Shown: positions 21,801 to 26,700 of the stretch, piece after piece
Position numbering within the stretch: position 1 is the stretch's first letter
How the letters are laid out: the number at the start of each line of letters is the position of its first letter
Assembly: GCF_947499695.1 (NCBI RefSeq)
Contig: NZ_CANMPQ010000002.1
Coordinates: 496,001-560,000 of the forward strand
Source of the DNA: an uncultured Allomuricauda sp.
Lineage (GTDB): Bacteria > Bacteroidota > Bacteroidia > Flavobacteriales > Flavobacteriaceae
Length of the DNA: 64,000 nucleotides
Direction: 5' to 3'
The notes under the pieces: model-generated
Database searches by the model: none
Seen by the model: only the letters and a program-made list of their open reading frames with translations
Told to the model about the DNA's origin: nothing
Program-made: the position numbers and the translations under genes

Positions 21801-23642
21801 ACATCCGGTGCTCAGTCTAGTCCTGATTTTACCAATCAAGGAGCCGGAATTTACAGCATAACCGTTTCAGATGGTTGGGGATGTGATGTGGAAACCGTGC
21901 AGGTGACCATCACTGAACCAAATGACGTGCAGGCCAATCTTATTCAATTAACACAATTGACTTGTACTACAAACGCACAAATTGAGCTTTCCGCTACCGG
22001 TGGAACAGGACCTTATGAATATAGTGTTGATGGTATTGCCTATACGCCCTTGGCTGGTGGAAACACACATACTTTTACAGTTCCAGCTGGACCTTATCAG
22101 TACTACGTAAGGGATGCGTTTGGTTGTGATGCACTAATATCCAATCAGGTAACTGTTGACCCAATTATTCCTTTGGATGTTATCATTGACGATAGTGCCG
22201 CTACCATTAATTGTACAGGTGAAGCCTCTGCAACAATTTATGCTGAAGCTGTTGGAGGATTAGGTGGTTATTCTTACGAATTATTTACAGATCCCGGTTT
22301 GGCCACTTCTGTTGCAGGACCTCAAAACGATGGAGAATTCAACGGATTGATTGCGGGAACTTACTACGTACAGGTTATCAGTATGGATTGTCAAGTGGTG
22401 AGTTCAGCAATAGACATAATTGATCCTGTTCCGTTACAAATCGACAGACAGGAATCTACGGATGTTACTTGTGCTGGATTAGAAGATGGAACCATTACTG
22501 TTGAAGTTTCTGGAGGTACTGGAGAAATTCTTTATGCCATCACTCCAAACCTGAACCAGTTTGATACGGAAAATGTCTTTACAGATCTAGCTCCGGGAAT
22601 TTATGATGTAATTGCTCAAGATAGAAATGGTTGTTTCGAAACCTTCCAGTTTGATATTCAGCAACCAGCGGCTATTCAAGCACAAGCAATCAACGTATTG
22701 CATGAGGTTTGTTTTGGTAGCGCTGATGGTTCTTTTGAATTGGATATTACCGGAGGTACACCACCATACTCATCTGCTTTGAACTCAAATGCAGATTCAG
22801 ATTTTGTTCAAGATCAGGTGTTATTCCAAAACCTTGCTGCTGGAACACATGTGGCATTCATTAGAGATGCTCAAGGTTGTGAGACCAATGTAATTGTGGA
22901 AATCAATCCTGGTGTAAATCTTACCGCTACGGTAACACCTATCTATGAATGTGATGGAGACCTACCTACAAACCGTTTGGATATTGTATTTGAAGATCAA
23001 TCTGTAGTTGCAGATGTGCTTTATGGTTTGGATACCACAGATCCAGCATTAATGCAGTTAACCTCGGATTTTGCCAATATTGCATCTGGAGATCATAGCT
23101 TGACCATTCTACATTCTAATGGTTGTGCCAACACGATTGATTTTAACATTATTGGATTTGAACCATTGGCCTTGGTGTTGGAAAATAGCAACATTAACGA
23201 GATAACCGCCAATGTAACCGGAGGATTGGAAGATTATACCATTTTCTTCGGCGATGTTAACAACGGAACCGATAATACTTACATTATTAACAGAACCGAC
23301 ACTTATACTGTAAGGGTGATTGATCAGAACGGTTGTGAAGTAATGGCAGAAATATTTATGGAGTTCATCGATATTGAAGTTCCGCCTTTCTTTACACCAG
23401 ATGGTGATGGAATGAATGACCGATGGTTGCCTGACAATCTTGAAGCCTTCCCTAATGCACTAATGATCATATTTGATCGTTATGGTAGAGAGCTCTATCG
23501 CATGGGATATGGCGATGCTGGTTGGGATGGACTCTACAACAACAGTGAGCTACCTACAGGGGATTACTGGTACATCATAAAGCTCCAAGGCGAAAATGAT
23601 GACAGAGAACTAGTAGGGCATTTTACCCTATATCGACAATGA
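9900..23642 (+). CDS. sprB: SprB-type giant cell-surface gliding adhesin
   Basis: 4580-residue secreted adhesin, the mobile filament that rotary gliding motors move along the cell. A signal peptide ends near QAQ (residue 25). Residues about 30-385 form a beta-rich N-terminal region (GLYWAG, GVAGWTLVVIYE). A DUF11-type module lies at about 390-515 (EPDIVLEKKV, GDPISEIRIRV). From about residue 780 to 4440 there are roughly 43 SprB repeats with the pattern TC.G..DG.I....GG..PY.Y and a closing GTY.V.V.D.NGC; each usually has two cysteines. Residues about 4490-4580 are a type-B T9SS sorting domain (FTPDGDGMNDRW, DGLYNNSELPTGDYWY). The F. johnsoniae protein is longer (about 6500 residues). The start is 2 bases after the sprD stop. 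Five seven-repeat blocks are listed separately. Confidence 0.93.
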   Translation: MTNHFLKTVICLLGIWFIGLKGQAQEVPFTPRLSDNGNTYLNIKGDYTFLSNSVMNSVSNGHDVNTPYNGNGSNNSLHVEYVDIDSDPTTFNSSSSTLSLPSCSQIYWAGLYWAGNYDVERDGDHRSRYESGYTDDPNHYDVTQVKLRVPGSATYIDLQADTAADPVGEEDDVIVDGYNILPNDPYVCYKNVTNILAGLADPTGDYFVGNVRGTRGATTYGVAGWTLVVIYENPTLPGKYISVFDGYEGITTQSGNSTADITVSGFNTIPVGPVNARIGVSTLEGETSLSGDTFGIVSNSSSTFTAISDSANPSNNFFNSTISEDGANVTSRNINSTNAIGFDSDVFDLNNPSNSIIDNGDTSATLRLGTSGDWFASFLVTFGVEIIEPDIVLEKKVEDIGGNDITGLGVNLGQVLDYVLSFVNTGNDDATNYTIRDVLPINVTLDETVMTLPPGVTYTYTPATREVVFDIPDNLVEEGDPISEIRIRVQVAQNCFDFIDACTDIIQNLAYSTYEGSINANQISDDPSVSDFDNCGFTTPGATNFLLDDLDSCDFSRTVQLCGDNVVLDAGDNFDSYIWYLDNNGNSVIDAGDTVLNDGDPDADPSTLLVTDTGIYIVDKIVADPCKGFQEIITVELFGITQSNPITALINDTSNTVEGEIVTCPNDGSELPQIFLCGLNDTELVQINIPDANSIVWEQLDETSCTAATQDCANTDNSCTWNTVGTGGDFLASDAGQYRVVINYLNGCFSRFYFNIFKNPLDPQYTSRDIICSSDGNITITNMPLDYEYRLIDQATGNELVGYNSNPSFDITNNGAYTVEMRQQGVVDGCIFVLDNIGILTRDFQVDVVPSDTDCNGLGEIAISVLNVEPQYYYEISQGGTTVDTFGPSSDNNYTFENLNDGVYDVDVSTDDGCIYTEQVTINDLTDLDLNARVSQHITCREGNIQMESTGGQTPHTYAIWSFVDDGGTTVISYPTVGDIPASEYQTSVIFDILDPGDYTFVVVDRNNCSAISNTVTIFFEPSIDYTTASTDETCFGASDGTISFNLISTNGYQVEFFLIDSTGTEIATNTSGSFTNLPQGDYTVRVNQRKGSASCDFFENYNISGPTSGISGDAALIQDYTCLQNGIIEAQNVAGGTAPYEYSIDGVNFVNGVGAETFSNLTNGTFNITIRDANNCTFVTNGITFDPLNPPSDLTFTATTPNCPALTSDVTATVVDGNTPFVFEIVAPAPIAATSTTGGSADFDGLAPGTYTFRVTDDKGCTYDESFTINPVSQINVSGQLISNITCLGDTDGEISFTVADFNTDYDYAVTGPANFNGSNQTGTTIPLTGLADGTYTIVVTDNLTNCTATTDVTVNAPAAALTLSAAETQPTCISDGSVTLTSSGGWGGNSFTLTNPDTTIFGTNNTGAFTGLTQAGTYNASVTDANGCVVNASFTLNAAIPPVLAIVPNNTCYDDAVGLTLTANITSGGDGNYQYSLNGGAFGTNNVFAGLTSGTYTIDVRDGNNCTDSASITINPELSVIASAPNITACTTSTDVNITAAGGDGSYVYAIVADGVTPNPGDFAVTNPVNITGAGDYDVYVRDNSGNAGYCEANYDLTIAQDAPLAITSGFTPVSCFGGSDGTITLSASGGEAPYLFSIDNGTNYQVSGSFVNLAAGTYNLRIQDANNCETADTITVTQPNQLAAEAQQTQNYTCLQLGEITVGSVTPTSGGSGDYQYSINGGPWTPSTTGGTVFANLTDGTYSIQVRDANEIGCTITLPNVVIAPLPTEPTLSTSVAYNCDGTGNITVLPNDPTYTYSLNGAAAQASNVFNNVAVGTHTIDVNYGSDCVTQTTVTVTAGNAFGSSITAFSDISCNAGTDGSISFEVDNFDTVNGFEYQVNGGGYSAPQTASPITVSGLAAGNYTIEVRDVLDNTCIITLNQTLSEPVVIAASASITDVLTCTNGGATITASATGGTPAYEYQLEDGVGGIIAGFDYATNGNNTIFTGLAAGDYIVRVRDTNLCEDPIDTALTVASPTPITFTSTPTACYSGNNDGTITVNVTAGNGDYQFSLNGGPWITPSPANATTHTFSGLIAGNYTINVRDGFGCTGTLQNPSITDALVATVDVVDISTCADGSITVTASGGVPNLEYAFVPTTTSPTGFFSTTNTFAVTTGNDGDYDVYVRDNSATVPFCEFMETVTVNPATPLTVTNTPTDPLCHDGTGSILVDITSGITPYTIQIVDLDNAGAGNQTDTNVLVSNRTYFNLMPGDYTINVTDATGCTVSETPVNIANPDELTATIVGATPMNCTGLPSDFGFDFTAYPTTLGTIQFSADGGTTWVVNTTPGTTDEFRGYNSGDIVNPSMRIVDGSNNTVCQTDFPPFIIPYPLDDLDITILPIVVNCNELQVTVRGQNGTGPYEYAFSDDPANFDPATATWTAPLPLGTTHTFLGLVPGRSYTFYVRDFIGCVRGSSVNVNDIITVPLDITSAITPSCDGASNGSITYTVTDTQAPFGPQFRWEVFDMSTGVPVSVTSSGGNVAFSSPQNITVPGLGAGNYFIEVVEVDGGGVDSCIGATENELLEELDPLTGTPVVLQNISCDTPGLIQVQSPFGGGGTYTYTVTGPAPFVTISSTSDNPIEIPANSPAGNYHVTMEDQYSCSSPLGNVALTLTPNPTIDAIAIDNCSDPATVSITASSGAAQIFYSLDGGTTYLDNGGVFNNISAGTYNVSILDSNGCSDTSTITVHPVLQATATLTKLLDCSVSPDAEITIDILAGSGDNLGFAGSYDYEIADGTGTVVARTVLPSDPFVFSTITPEDYTITVYDNNTTGPECSRVFNVTVDPALTPAFSVTSNTDVTCNGDDDGTIDVMATDNGIGPYTFEIISGPGSSATFPIAPSSNNATTASFTGLEGSAAGITYTIEVTAANGCTSTQTQTISQPDILSSINSSVVEFGCASGNNMDNATITIDAASIVGGSGVYTIYEFINDQGTPATADDVVEQSGPNNVYIETNMAGGSYIINVYDSNGCVGTVTETIAAFDELLSTGIAIDAAATCVSGENITITATGSITNSTTTPANYEFRLLPAGTFQASGSFTGLAVGTHNFEARNTVTGCIISTSHIVADPEVLNLNVAGTTNITCFGDTNGSVDLNLVDAGSITYASAVTYTLYYDVNNTPSNLADDTTSIGGDSDGSFTISGLAAGNYFVEVVDTNPPGSACTYTQAFTINGPSVGISANTQVTDVTCVLNDGVIEIINAAGGWGGYTYFVDLASNPAPTFPASYQASPQFTGLAGGAGAGTDYQVWVADTNGCEFQLPNVNLVDPTAITATLQINQENCTALQGEIEVTGTAGGQGSNYTYQLIRGGSNVGSPQTSPVFSGLGAGSYEVLIADQWSCSTTIGPVVLLDEMVATATVVKPIDCTVDPGGHITINVTGGSANLTYDALFPDAVTTANNTTGVFTGLTQPGTYTFTITDGNTVTPCTVVITQDLDDTVDPVITGVVEDPVNCFGGSDGSLTVQLDAATAVNPVYTYELYEISNLAVPYRPAQTSPVFDNLPAGDYRARVISARSCDDFFDQTVTEPVALAVSASATPFACNPNNTVNTSTITVTASDGTGPYLYSIDNINFQTSNVFDVPDTGAVQNITVYVTDGNSCAETDTVVIQPINTFTAAVTQNTAISCANPEDVLITVTDNGNPGNTYTFELLPIGNPAGSITATPTNVTATADLTAPGSYTFRVTDNTTGCYVDTAPYDIAPYDLIEVVATPTAPAICFGDTNGALEINVTGYTGTYDYQVFDDSNNPVGPLVNTDTSVNPRPISGLSGGNYYVRVTQTGNPLCVEDSNTITIASPDMALTATPIEVANVSCANNLGEIEVSPSGGFTPYNVQLTNTTTGQIYNATNIVSFVFQGLSAGTFDVQITDDAGCTINEPIVLVQPLPITADISATPTSLVCYGDTNATVSAINVLNGQGVYQYQLNVYDATGTTIAFTSGAQSSPDFTNQGAGIYSITVSDGWGCDVETVQVTITEPNDVQANLIQLTQLTCTTNAQIELSATGGTGPYEYSVDGIAYTPLAGGNTHTFTVPAGPYQYYVRDAFGCDALISNQVTVDPIIPLDVIIDDSAATINCTGEASATIYAEAVGGLGGYSYELFTDPGLATSVAGPQNDGEFNGLIAGTYYVQVISMDCQVVSSAIDIIDPVPLQIDRQESTDVTCAGLEDGTITVEVSGGTGEILYAITPNLNQFDTENVFTDLAPGIYDVIAQDRNGCFETFQFDIQQPAAIQAQAINVLHEVCFGSADGSFELDITGGTPPYSSALNSNADSDFVQDQVLFQNLAAGTHVAFIRDAQGCETNVIVEINPGVNLTATVTPIYECDGDLPTNRLDIVFEDQSVVADVLYGLDTTDPALMQLTSDFANIASGDHSLTILHSNGCANTIDFNIIGFEPLALVLENSNINEITANVTGGLEDYTIFFGDVNNGTDNTYIINRTDTYTVRVIDQNGCEVMAEIFMEFIDIEVPPFFTPDGDGMNDRWLPDNLEAFPNALMIIFDRYGRELYRMGYGDAGWDGLYNNSELPTGDYWYIIKLQGENDDRELVGHFTLYRQ
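13761..15467 (+). repeat. SprB seven-repeat block 1
   Basis: Codes for residues about 1288-1856. It starts at the Cys of ITCLGDTDGEISF and holds seven SprB repeats with lead motifs TCLGDTDG, TCISDG, TCYDDA, ACTTST, SCFGGSDG, TCLQLGE and NCDGTG. The fourth ends with DYDVYVRDNSGN...C. Confidence 0.75.
15468..17327 (+). repeat. SprB seven-repeat block 2
   Basis: Codes for residues about 1857-2476. Lead motifs are SCNAGTDG, TCTNGG, ACYSGNNDG, TCADGS, LCHDGTG, NCTGLP and NCNELQ. Repeats 1, 3 and 4 match those of block 1 far better than their own neighbours (SISFEVDNFD against EISFTVADFN; DYDVYVRDNSA against DYDVYVRDNSG). Confidence 0.75.
17328..19262 (+). repeat. SprB seven-repeat block 3
   Basis: Codes for residues about 2477-3121. 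Lead motifs are SCDGASNG, SCDTPG, NCSDPA, DCSVSPDA, TCNGDDDG, GCASGNN and TCVSGEN. It pairs best with block 4. Confidence 0.75.
19263..21149 (+). repeat. SprB seven-repeat block 4
   Basis: Codes for residues about 3122-3750. Lead motifs are TCFGDTNG, TCVLNDG, NCTALQG, DCTVDPGG, NCFGGSDG, ACNPNNT and SCANPED. Position-by-position matches to block 3 include GNYFVEVVDTN with GNYFIEVVEVD, and IDCTVDP with LDCSVSP. Confidence 0.75.
21150..22949 (+). repeat. SprB seven-repeat block 5
   Basis: Codes for residues about 3751-4350. Lead motifs are CFGDTNG, SCANNLG, CYGDTNA, TCTTNA, NCTGEA, TCAGLEDG and CFGSADG. Repeats 1-3 align with block 4; the last two look more like generic SprB repeats. About two further degenerate repeats then lead into the sorting domain. 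Confidence 0.65.
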
Positions 23643-23660
23643 TACTTAACCTATTGAACC

Positions 23661-24611
23661 ATGTTGAAAAAAAGTTGTTTCTTATTTTTTATGATGCTAT
23701 TGGCCCATGGAGCTAGGGCCCAGGAGCTTACCATACCACAGCTGTCCCAGTACATTGCTGATAATCCTTTTTTAATGTCCCCTACCTATGCTGGTATTGG
23801 GGATCATATTAAGGTTCGATTAAACGGGTTAACGCAATGGGTCGGTATCGAAGATGCTCCAGATACTCAAACATTGGCGGCAGATGCTCGAATTGGGAAT
23901 CGGTCAGGTCTCGGAATGCTCATGTACAATGATAGTAACGGGGAAACCAAGCAAAGAGGTGCAAGAGTTTCGTTTGCACACCATTTGACTCTTAATAGAT
24001 ATGATGATATTTTTCTTTCCTTCGGTATTTCCTATAACTTCAACCAGTTTAGGATTGATGTAGAAAATTTCACAGATTTTAATGGCCAATTACCCACTGA
24101 TGATAAGGCCACGACCAACCATAATTTTGATTTGGGTGTTCTATATCGTTATGATAAGTTTTACCTCAGTCTAAATGCTTCCAACATATTACCCAAAAAT
24201 CTAGAACAATTTAATCCTGTTTTTGAGCCAAACACGCTTCGAAACTATTATGCATACGCCGGGTATAGTATATCAAAAAGTAAGAACAGTAAGCTTGAAA
24301 TAGAACCTTCTGTATTTTTTCAATGGTTTGAAAGTGATGGAAGATCTGTAACAGATTTGAACGCAAAATTTCGGTTTCACGACTTTGAGGATTACTACTA
24401 CATCGGAGCAACTTATCGTTTTTTAAATGACCAGCTAGGTAAGCCCCTTTATATAGCTCCAATCGCCGGTCTAAAGAAAAGTAACTTCTACTTCGGATAT
24501 TCTTATCAGGTTATTACTAATGAAATCTTAGGTTATAGTACAGGAACCCATGTGCTCACCGTTGGGATGGACCTTTTCCAAGGTATTAGTAATTGTAGGT
24601 GTATGTATTAA
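23661..24611 (+). CDS. sprF: SprF: PorP/SprF-family T9SS outer-membrane protein
   Basis: 316-residue PorP/SprF-family protein. A signal peptide ends near RAQE (residue 21). It then has the family hallmark of an early NPFLMSPTYAG segment and alternating beta strands to the C-terminus, consistent with an outer-membrane barrel. In F. johnsoniae SprF is specifically needed to get SprB to the surface; the pairing here, 18 bases after the sprB stop, supports the same job. No terminator is seen between sprF and folB (39 bases), so some read-through is likely. Confidence 0.92.
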   Translation: MLKKSCFLFFMMLLAHGARAQELTIPQLSQYIADNPFLMSPTYAGIGDHIKVRLNGLTQWVGIEDAPDTQTLAADARIGNRSGLGMLMYNDSNGETKQRGARVSFAHHLTLNRYDDIFLSFGISYNFNQFRIDVENFTDFNGQLPTDDKATTNHNFDLGVLYRYDKFYLSLNASNILPKNLEQFNPVFEPNTLRNYYAYAGYSISKSKNSKLEIEPSVFFQWFESDGRSVTDLNAKFRFHDFEDYYYIGATYRFLNDQLGKPLYIAPIAGLKKSNFYFGYSYQVITNEILGYSTGTHVLTVGMDLFQGISNCRCMY

Positions 24612-24650
24612 TTTCGTTTAAACTATTTTTGTCCCGCTTAATACTTTATT

Positions 24651-25007
24651 GTGGGGAAAATCAGGATAAACAACATCAGGGTACACTCAAATCATGGTTG
24701 TTTAAAAGAAGAGATGCTTATTGGGAGTGATTATCGTGTAGATTTAGATGTTTACGCAGACCTTTCTCAGCCTTCCAAATCCGATAAACTTCAGGAAACC
24801 GTGGACTATGTCCATTTAAACAAAATTGTTAGGGAAGAAATGGCCATTCGTTCCAATCTTCTGGAACATGTCGCAAAACGAATCATCGATCGTATATTTT
24901 TGGAACTTTCCATGGTAAACGAAGCACAGGTTGAGGTCGCTAAAATAAATCCTCCGATGGGCGGAGATGTAGAAAGTGTTTCGGTTAAACTTAAATATTC
25001 TCGTTAA
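24651..25007 (+). CDS. folB: Dihydroneopterin aldolase
   Basis: 118-residue FolB, which converts 7,8-dihydroneopterin to 6-hydroxymethyl-dihydropterin and glycolaldehyde in folate synthesis. The family features are the N-terminal HSNHGCLKEE segment with the conserved Glu, the VDYVHLNKIV segment, LLEHVAKRI, and the closing K.NPPMGGDVESV. The length is normal. The start is a GTG at 24651; there is no in-frame ATG near it. It follows sprF and precedes a tRNA-Cys pair. No other folate gene is adjacent. Confidence 0.92.
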   Translation: MGKIRINNIRVHSNHGCLKEEMLIGSDYRVDLDVYADLSQPSKSDKLQETVDYVHLNKIVREEMAIRSNLLEHVAKRIIDRIFLELSMVNEAQVEVAKINPPMGGDVESVSVKLKYSR

Positions 25008-25045
25008 GCACCTCATTACTAGCTAACTAAATGACATACATTTAT

Positions 25046-25053
25046 TATTTTTG
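25046..25053 (+). promoter_or_regulatory. -7 box upstream of the first tRNA-Cys
   Basis: TATTTTTG fits TAnnTTTG and ends 11 bases before the first base of the tRNA. No clear -33 TTG is present. Confidence 0.5.
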
Positions 25054-25064
25054 GATACGAATAC

Positions 25065-25139
25065 GGCATTGTGGTCGAATTGGATAGACAAAATCTCGCA
25101 AAGGTTTTTATGGTGGTTCGAGTCCACCCGATGCCTCCA
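25065..25139 (+). tRNA. tRNA-Cys (GCA), divergent copy with C33
   Basis: Folds as a full cloverleaf. The acceptor stem is GGCATTG with CGATGCC (one U-G pair), the D stem is GTC/GAC, the anticodon stem is AAATC/GGTTT, and the T arm is GGTGG/CCACC with loop TTCGAGT. The loop TCGCAAA places GCA at 34-36, but position 33 is C instead of the near-universal U. The discriminator is U73, as CysRS wants, and a CCA is encoded at 25137-25139. Stems differ from the second tRNA-Cys by paired changes, so this looks like a maintained gene rather than a decaying copy. Confidence 0.7.
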
Positions 25140-25207
25140 AAGTTGTTCTCTTTAAAATACCCTTGCATTTAAAGTATTTTCGAGCTTTATCTTTCGTAAA
25201 ATATTTT

Positions 25208-25215
25208 TAGCTTTG
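25208..25215 (+). promoter_or_regulatory. -7 box upstream of the second tRNA-Cys
   Basis: TAGCTTTG fits TAnnTTTG and ends 8 bases before the tRNA. It indicates that the two tRNA-Cys genes can be transcribed independently. Confidence 0.5.
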
Positions 25216-25223
25216 CCCATTCT

Positions 25224-25294
25224 GGCATCGTGGCCGAGTGGCTAGGCACAGCTCTGCAAAAGCTTGTACAGCGGTTCGAATCCGCTCGATGCCT
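25224..25294 (+). tRNA. tRNA-Cys (GCA), canonical copy
   Basis: Cloverleaf with acceptor GGCATCG/CGATGCC, D stem GCC/GGC, anticodon loop CTGCAAA (U33, GCA), T arm AGCGG/CCGCT with loop TTCGAAT, and U73. CCA is not encoded (CTA follows), so the CCA-adding enzyme is needed. Base pair 27-43 is a C-U mismatch. This is the expected main cysteine tRNA. Confidence 0.95.
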
Positions 25295-25297
25295 CTA

Positions 25298-25324
25298 AAA
25301 CCCAACTTTAGGTTGGGTTTTTTT
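25298..25324 (+). terminator. Terminator after tRNA-Cys, shared with the convergent exporter gene
   Basis: AACCCAAC and GTTGGGTT form an 8-bp stem with a TTTA loop, followed by seven T. The 3' end of the convergent LysE-family gene, including its stop codon, is built into the stem. Confidence 0.85.
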
Positions 25325-25982
25325 GTTCGTTTATCCGTTCTATTCCGTCTTTGATGTTGAATTTTTCTTTGGGTAAAAATCCTTTTGTGATAAGGACAAT
25401 ACCACACACCATTAAAACGACGCCAAGACCCTTTTTAATGAGAACAATACGCTCCTGCGTTAAATATTTCTTTAATTGTTTTGCCAGCAATATTTTGAAC
25501 AAATCTGTAATGAAATAGACTATAATAACTGAGCTGAAAAAGACTAATATGCGGTTAGGCGTGTTCTCCAGACTTGGACCAACAATAACAATGAGTCCCA
25601 ACCAAAATGCCAAAACTCCAATATTTATAAAATTCAATAAGAAGCCTTTTACCATTAGGCCAAGATAGGTTCCTTTTGACGCTTTAAGATTGGCTTTTTT
25701 TGCTTCTTTCTTCACAAAAATCACAATTCCATACACCAACAATATCATCCCTCCGAAGACAAAGAGACCAGGTTGATTACTCAAATTTTCCAACAATTGA
25801 AAACTACTGAAATAAGCTATTAGCAGAAATACAATATCGGCAATAATAACGCCAACATTAAAGCTCAACCCTGCCCTAAATCCTTTGATTGCGCTAGTTT
25901 CAAGCAGAACAAAAAATACTGGGCCTATCATAAAGCTCAGTAAAAAGCCCAAGGGAATCGCTGCTTGGATATCTTCAACCAT
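25308..25982 (-). CDS. LysE-family amino-acid exporter
   Basis: 224-residue inner-membrane protein of the LysE/RhtB superfamily, which exports amino acids or related small solutes. The N-terminus has the family pattern of a first helix with LGFLLSFMIGPVFFVLLETS followed by GFRAGLSF..G. About six hydrophobic helices are visible. The substrate cannot be told from sequence. The ATG at 25982 lies 3 bases after the stop of the GIN-domain gene, so the two are probably one transcript. Confidence 0.85.
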   Translation of the reverse strand: MVEDIQAAIPLGFLLSFMIGPVFFVLLETSAIKGFRAGLSFNVGVIIADIVFLLIAYFSSFQLLENLSNQPGLFVFGGMILLVYGIVIFVKKEAKKANLKASKGTYLGLMVKGFLLNFINIGVLAFWLGLIVIVGPSLENTPNRILVFFSSVIIVYFITDLFKILLAKQLKKYLTQERIVLIKKGLGVVLMVCGIVLITKGFLPKEKFNIKDGIERINEQKNPT

Positions 25983-25985
25983 GGC

Positions 25986-26666
25986 TTATTCGACTCGTTT
26001 TATTTTACCTCCAAATACTTTCTTTTCGTCCATCTTTTCAGGGTCTCCATACACCAAAACCTCTCCACCGGCTTTTACGTTGGCCTTTACATAATTTGTC
26101 GCATAGATTTCGGCATTACCACCAGCATTTACGGTTATAGTAGTGAATTTTGTCTTGAATGCTTTACCATTATAAGCTCCACCAGTATTTATAATCACAT
26201 CCTGATTATCAGCAAAACCCATTACCTCTATTTCACCCCCAGTGACGGTCTTTACCAAAAGCTGTTCCGTTTGACATTTTAGAACAAGTTCACCACCTTC
26301 TTGCGCCCGAACATCAAGAATGTCTTGAACAAAAGTTTCTTCCGAAGCTATTCTTGCATCTTCATTAACATCTATCACCTTTAATTCTTCAGTAAAATAA
26401 AGATCGATAAATGTTCGATATCCACTGAAAATCTTATCAATTTCCATCCGGAGTTTAAGTACGCCATTGTTATTGACAACCGCTACTTTCTTAATGTTTG
26501 CACCTGTTATTATTGCCTTATTGGTATCGGATTTAATCAAGTTAATGGAAAGCCCATCAAAACCTTTTACTTCTGTGAATTTCTGAAGTTCTACGGCAAT
26601 TTTTTCGCTTTGGGCGACAAGCACCTGGAACGAAAGAAAAACTAGAAAAAATTGTATTGTTTTCAT
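25986..26666 (-). CDS. Exported head-GIN-domain (DUF2807) protein
   Basis: 226 residues with an N-terminal signal peptide ending near VLVAQ (residue 19). The rest is a DUF2807/GIN domain: repetitive right-handed beta-helix strands with many short G.A, GGE and GGN turns, such as AQEGGELVL, VTGGEIEVMG, NTGGAYNGKA and NAGGNAEIYA. Such proteins are common in Bacteroidota; they are called putative adhesins but no function is proven. It lies between rnr (34 bases) and the exporter (3 bases) on the minus strand. Confidence 0.82.
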   Translation of the reverse strand: MKTIQFFLVFLSFQVLVAQSEKIAVELQKFTEVKGFDGLSINLIKSDTNKAIITGANIKKVAVVNNNGVLKLRMEIDKIFSGYRTFIDLYFTEELKVIDVNEDARIASEETFVQDILDVRAQEGGELVLKCQTEQLLVKTVTGGEIEVMGFADNQDVIINTGGAYNGKAFKTKFTTITVNAGGNAEIYATNYVKANVKAGGEVLVYGDPEKMDEKKVFGGKIKRVE

Positions 26667-26700
26667 TGGTTATAAATTGACCTTCAAACGATAACAAATT

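Noticed and set aside
12000-23000. Possible CRISPR or tandem DNA repeats in sprB
   Set aside because: The repeats are protein-level and diverged at DNA level; no identical short repeats with regular spacers.
25065-25139. First tRNA read as tRNA-Ala (CGC) or as a selenocysteine tRNA
   Set aside because: Shifting the loop to make CGC breaks the anticodon stem, and the acceptor/T arms have normal length, unlike tRNA-Sec.
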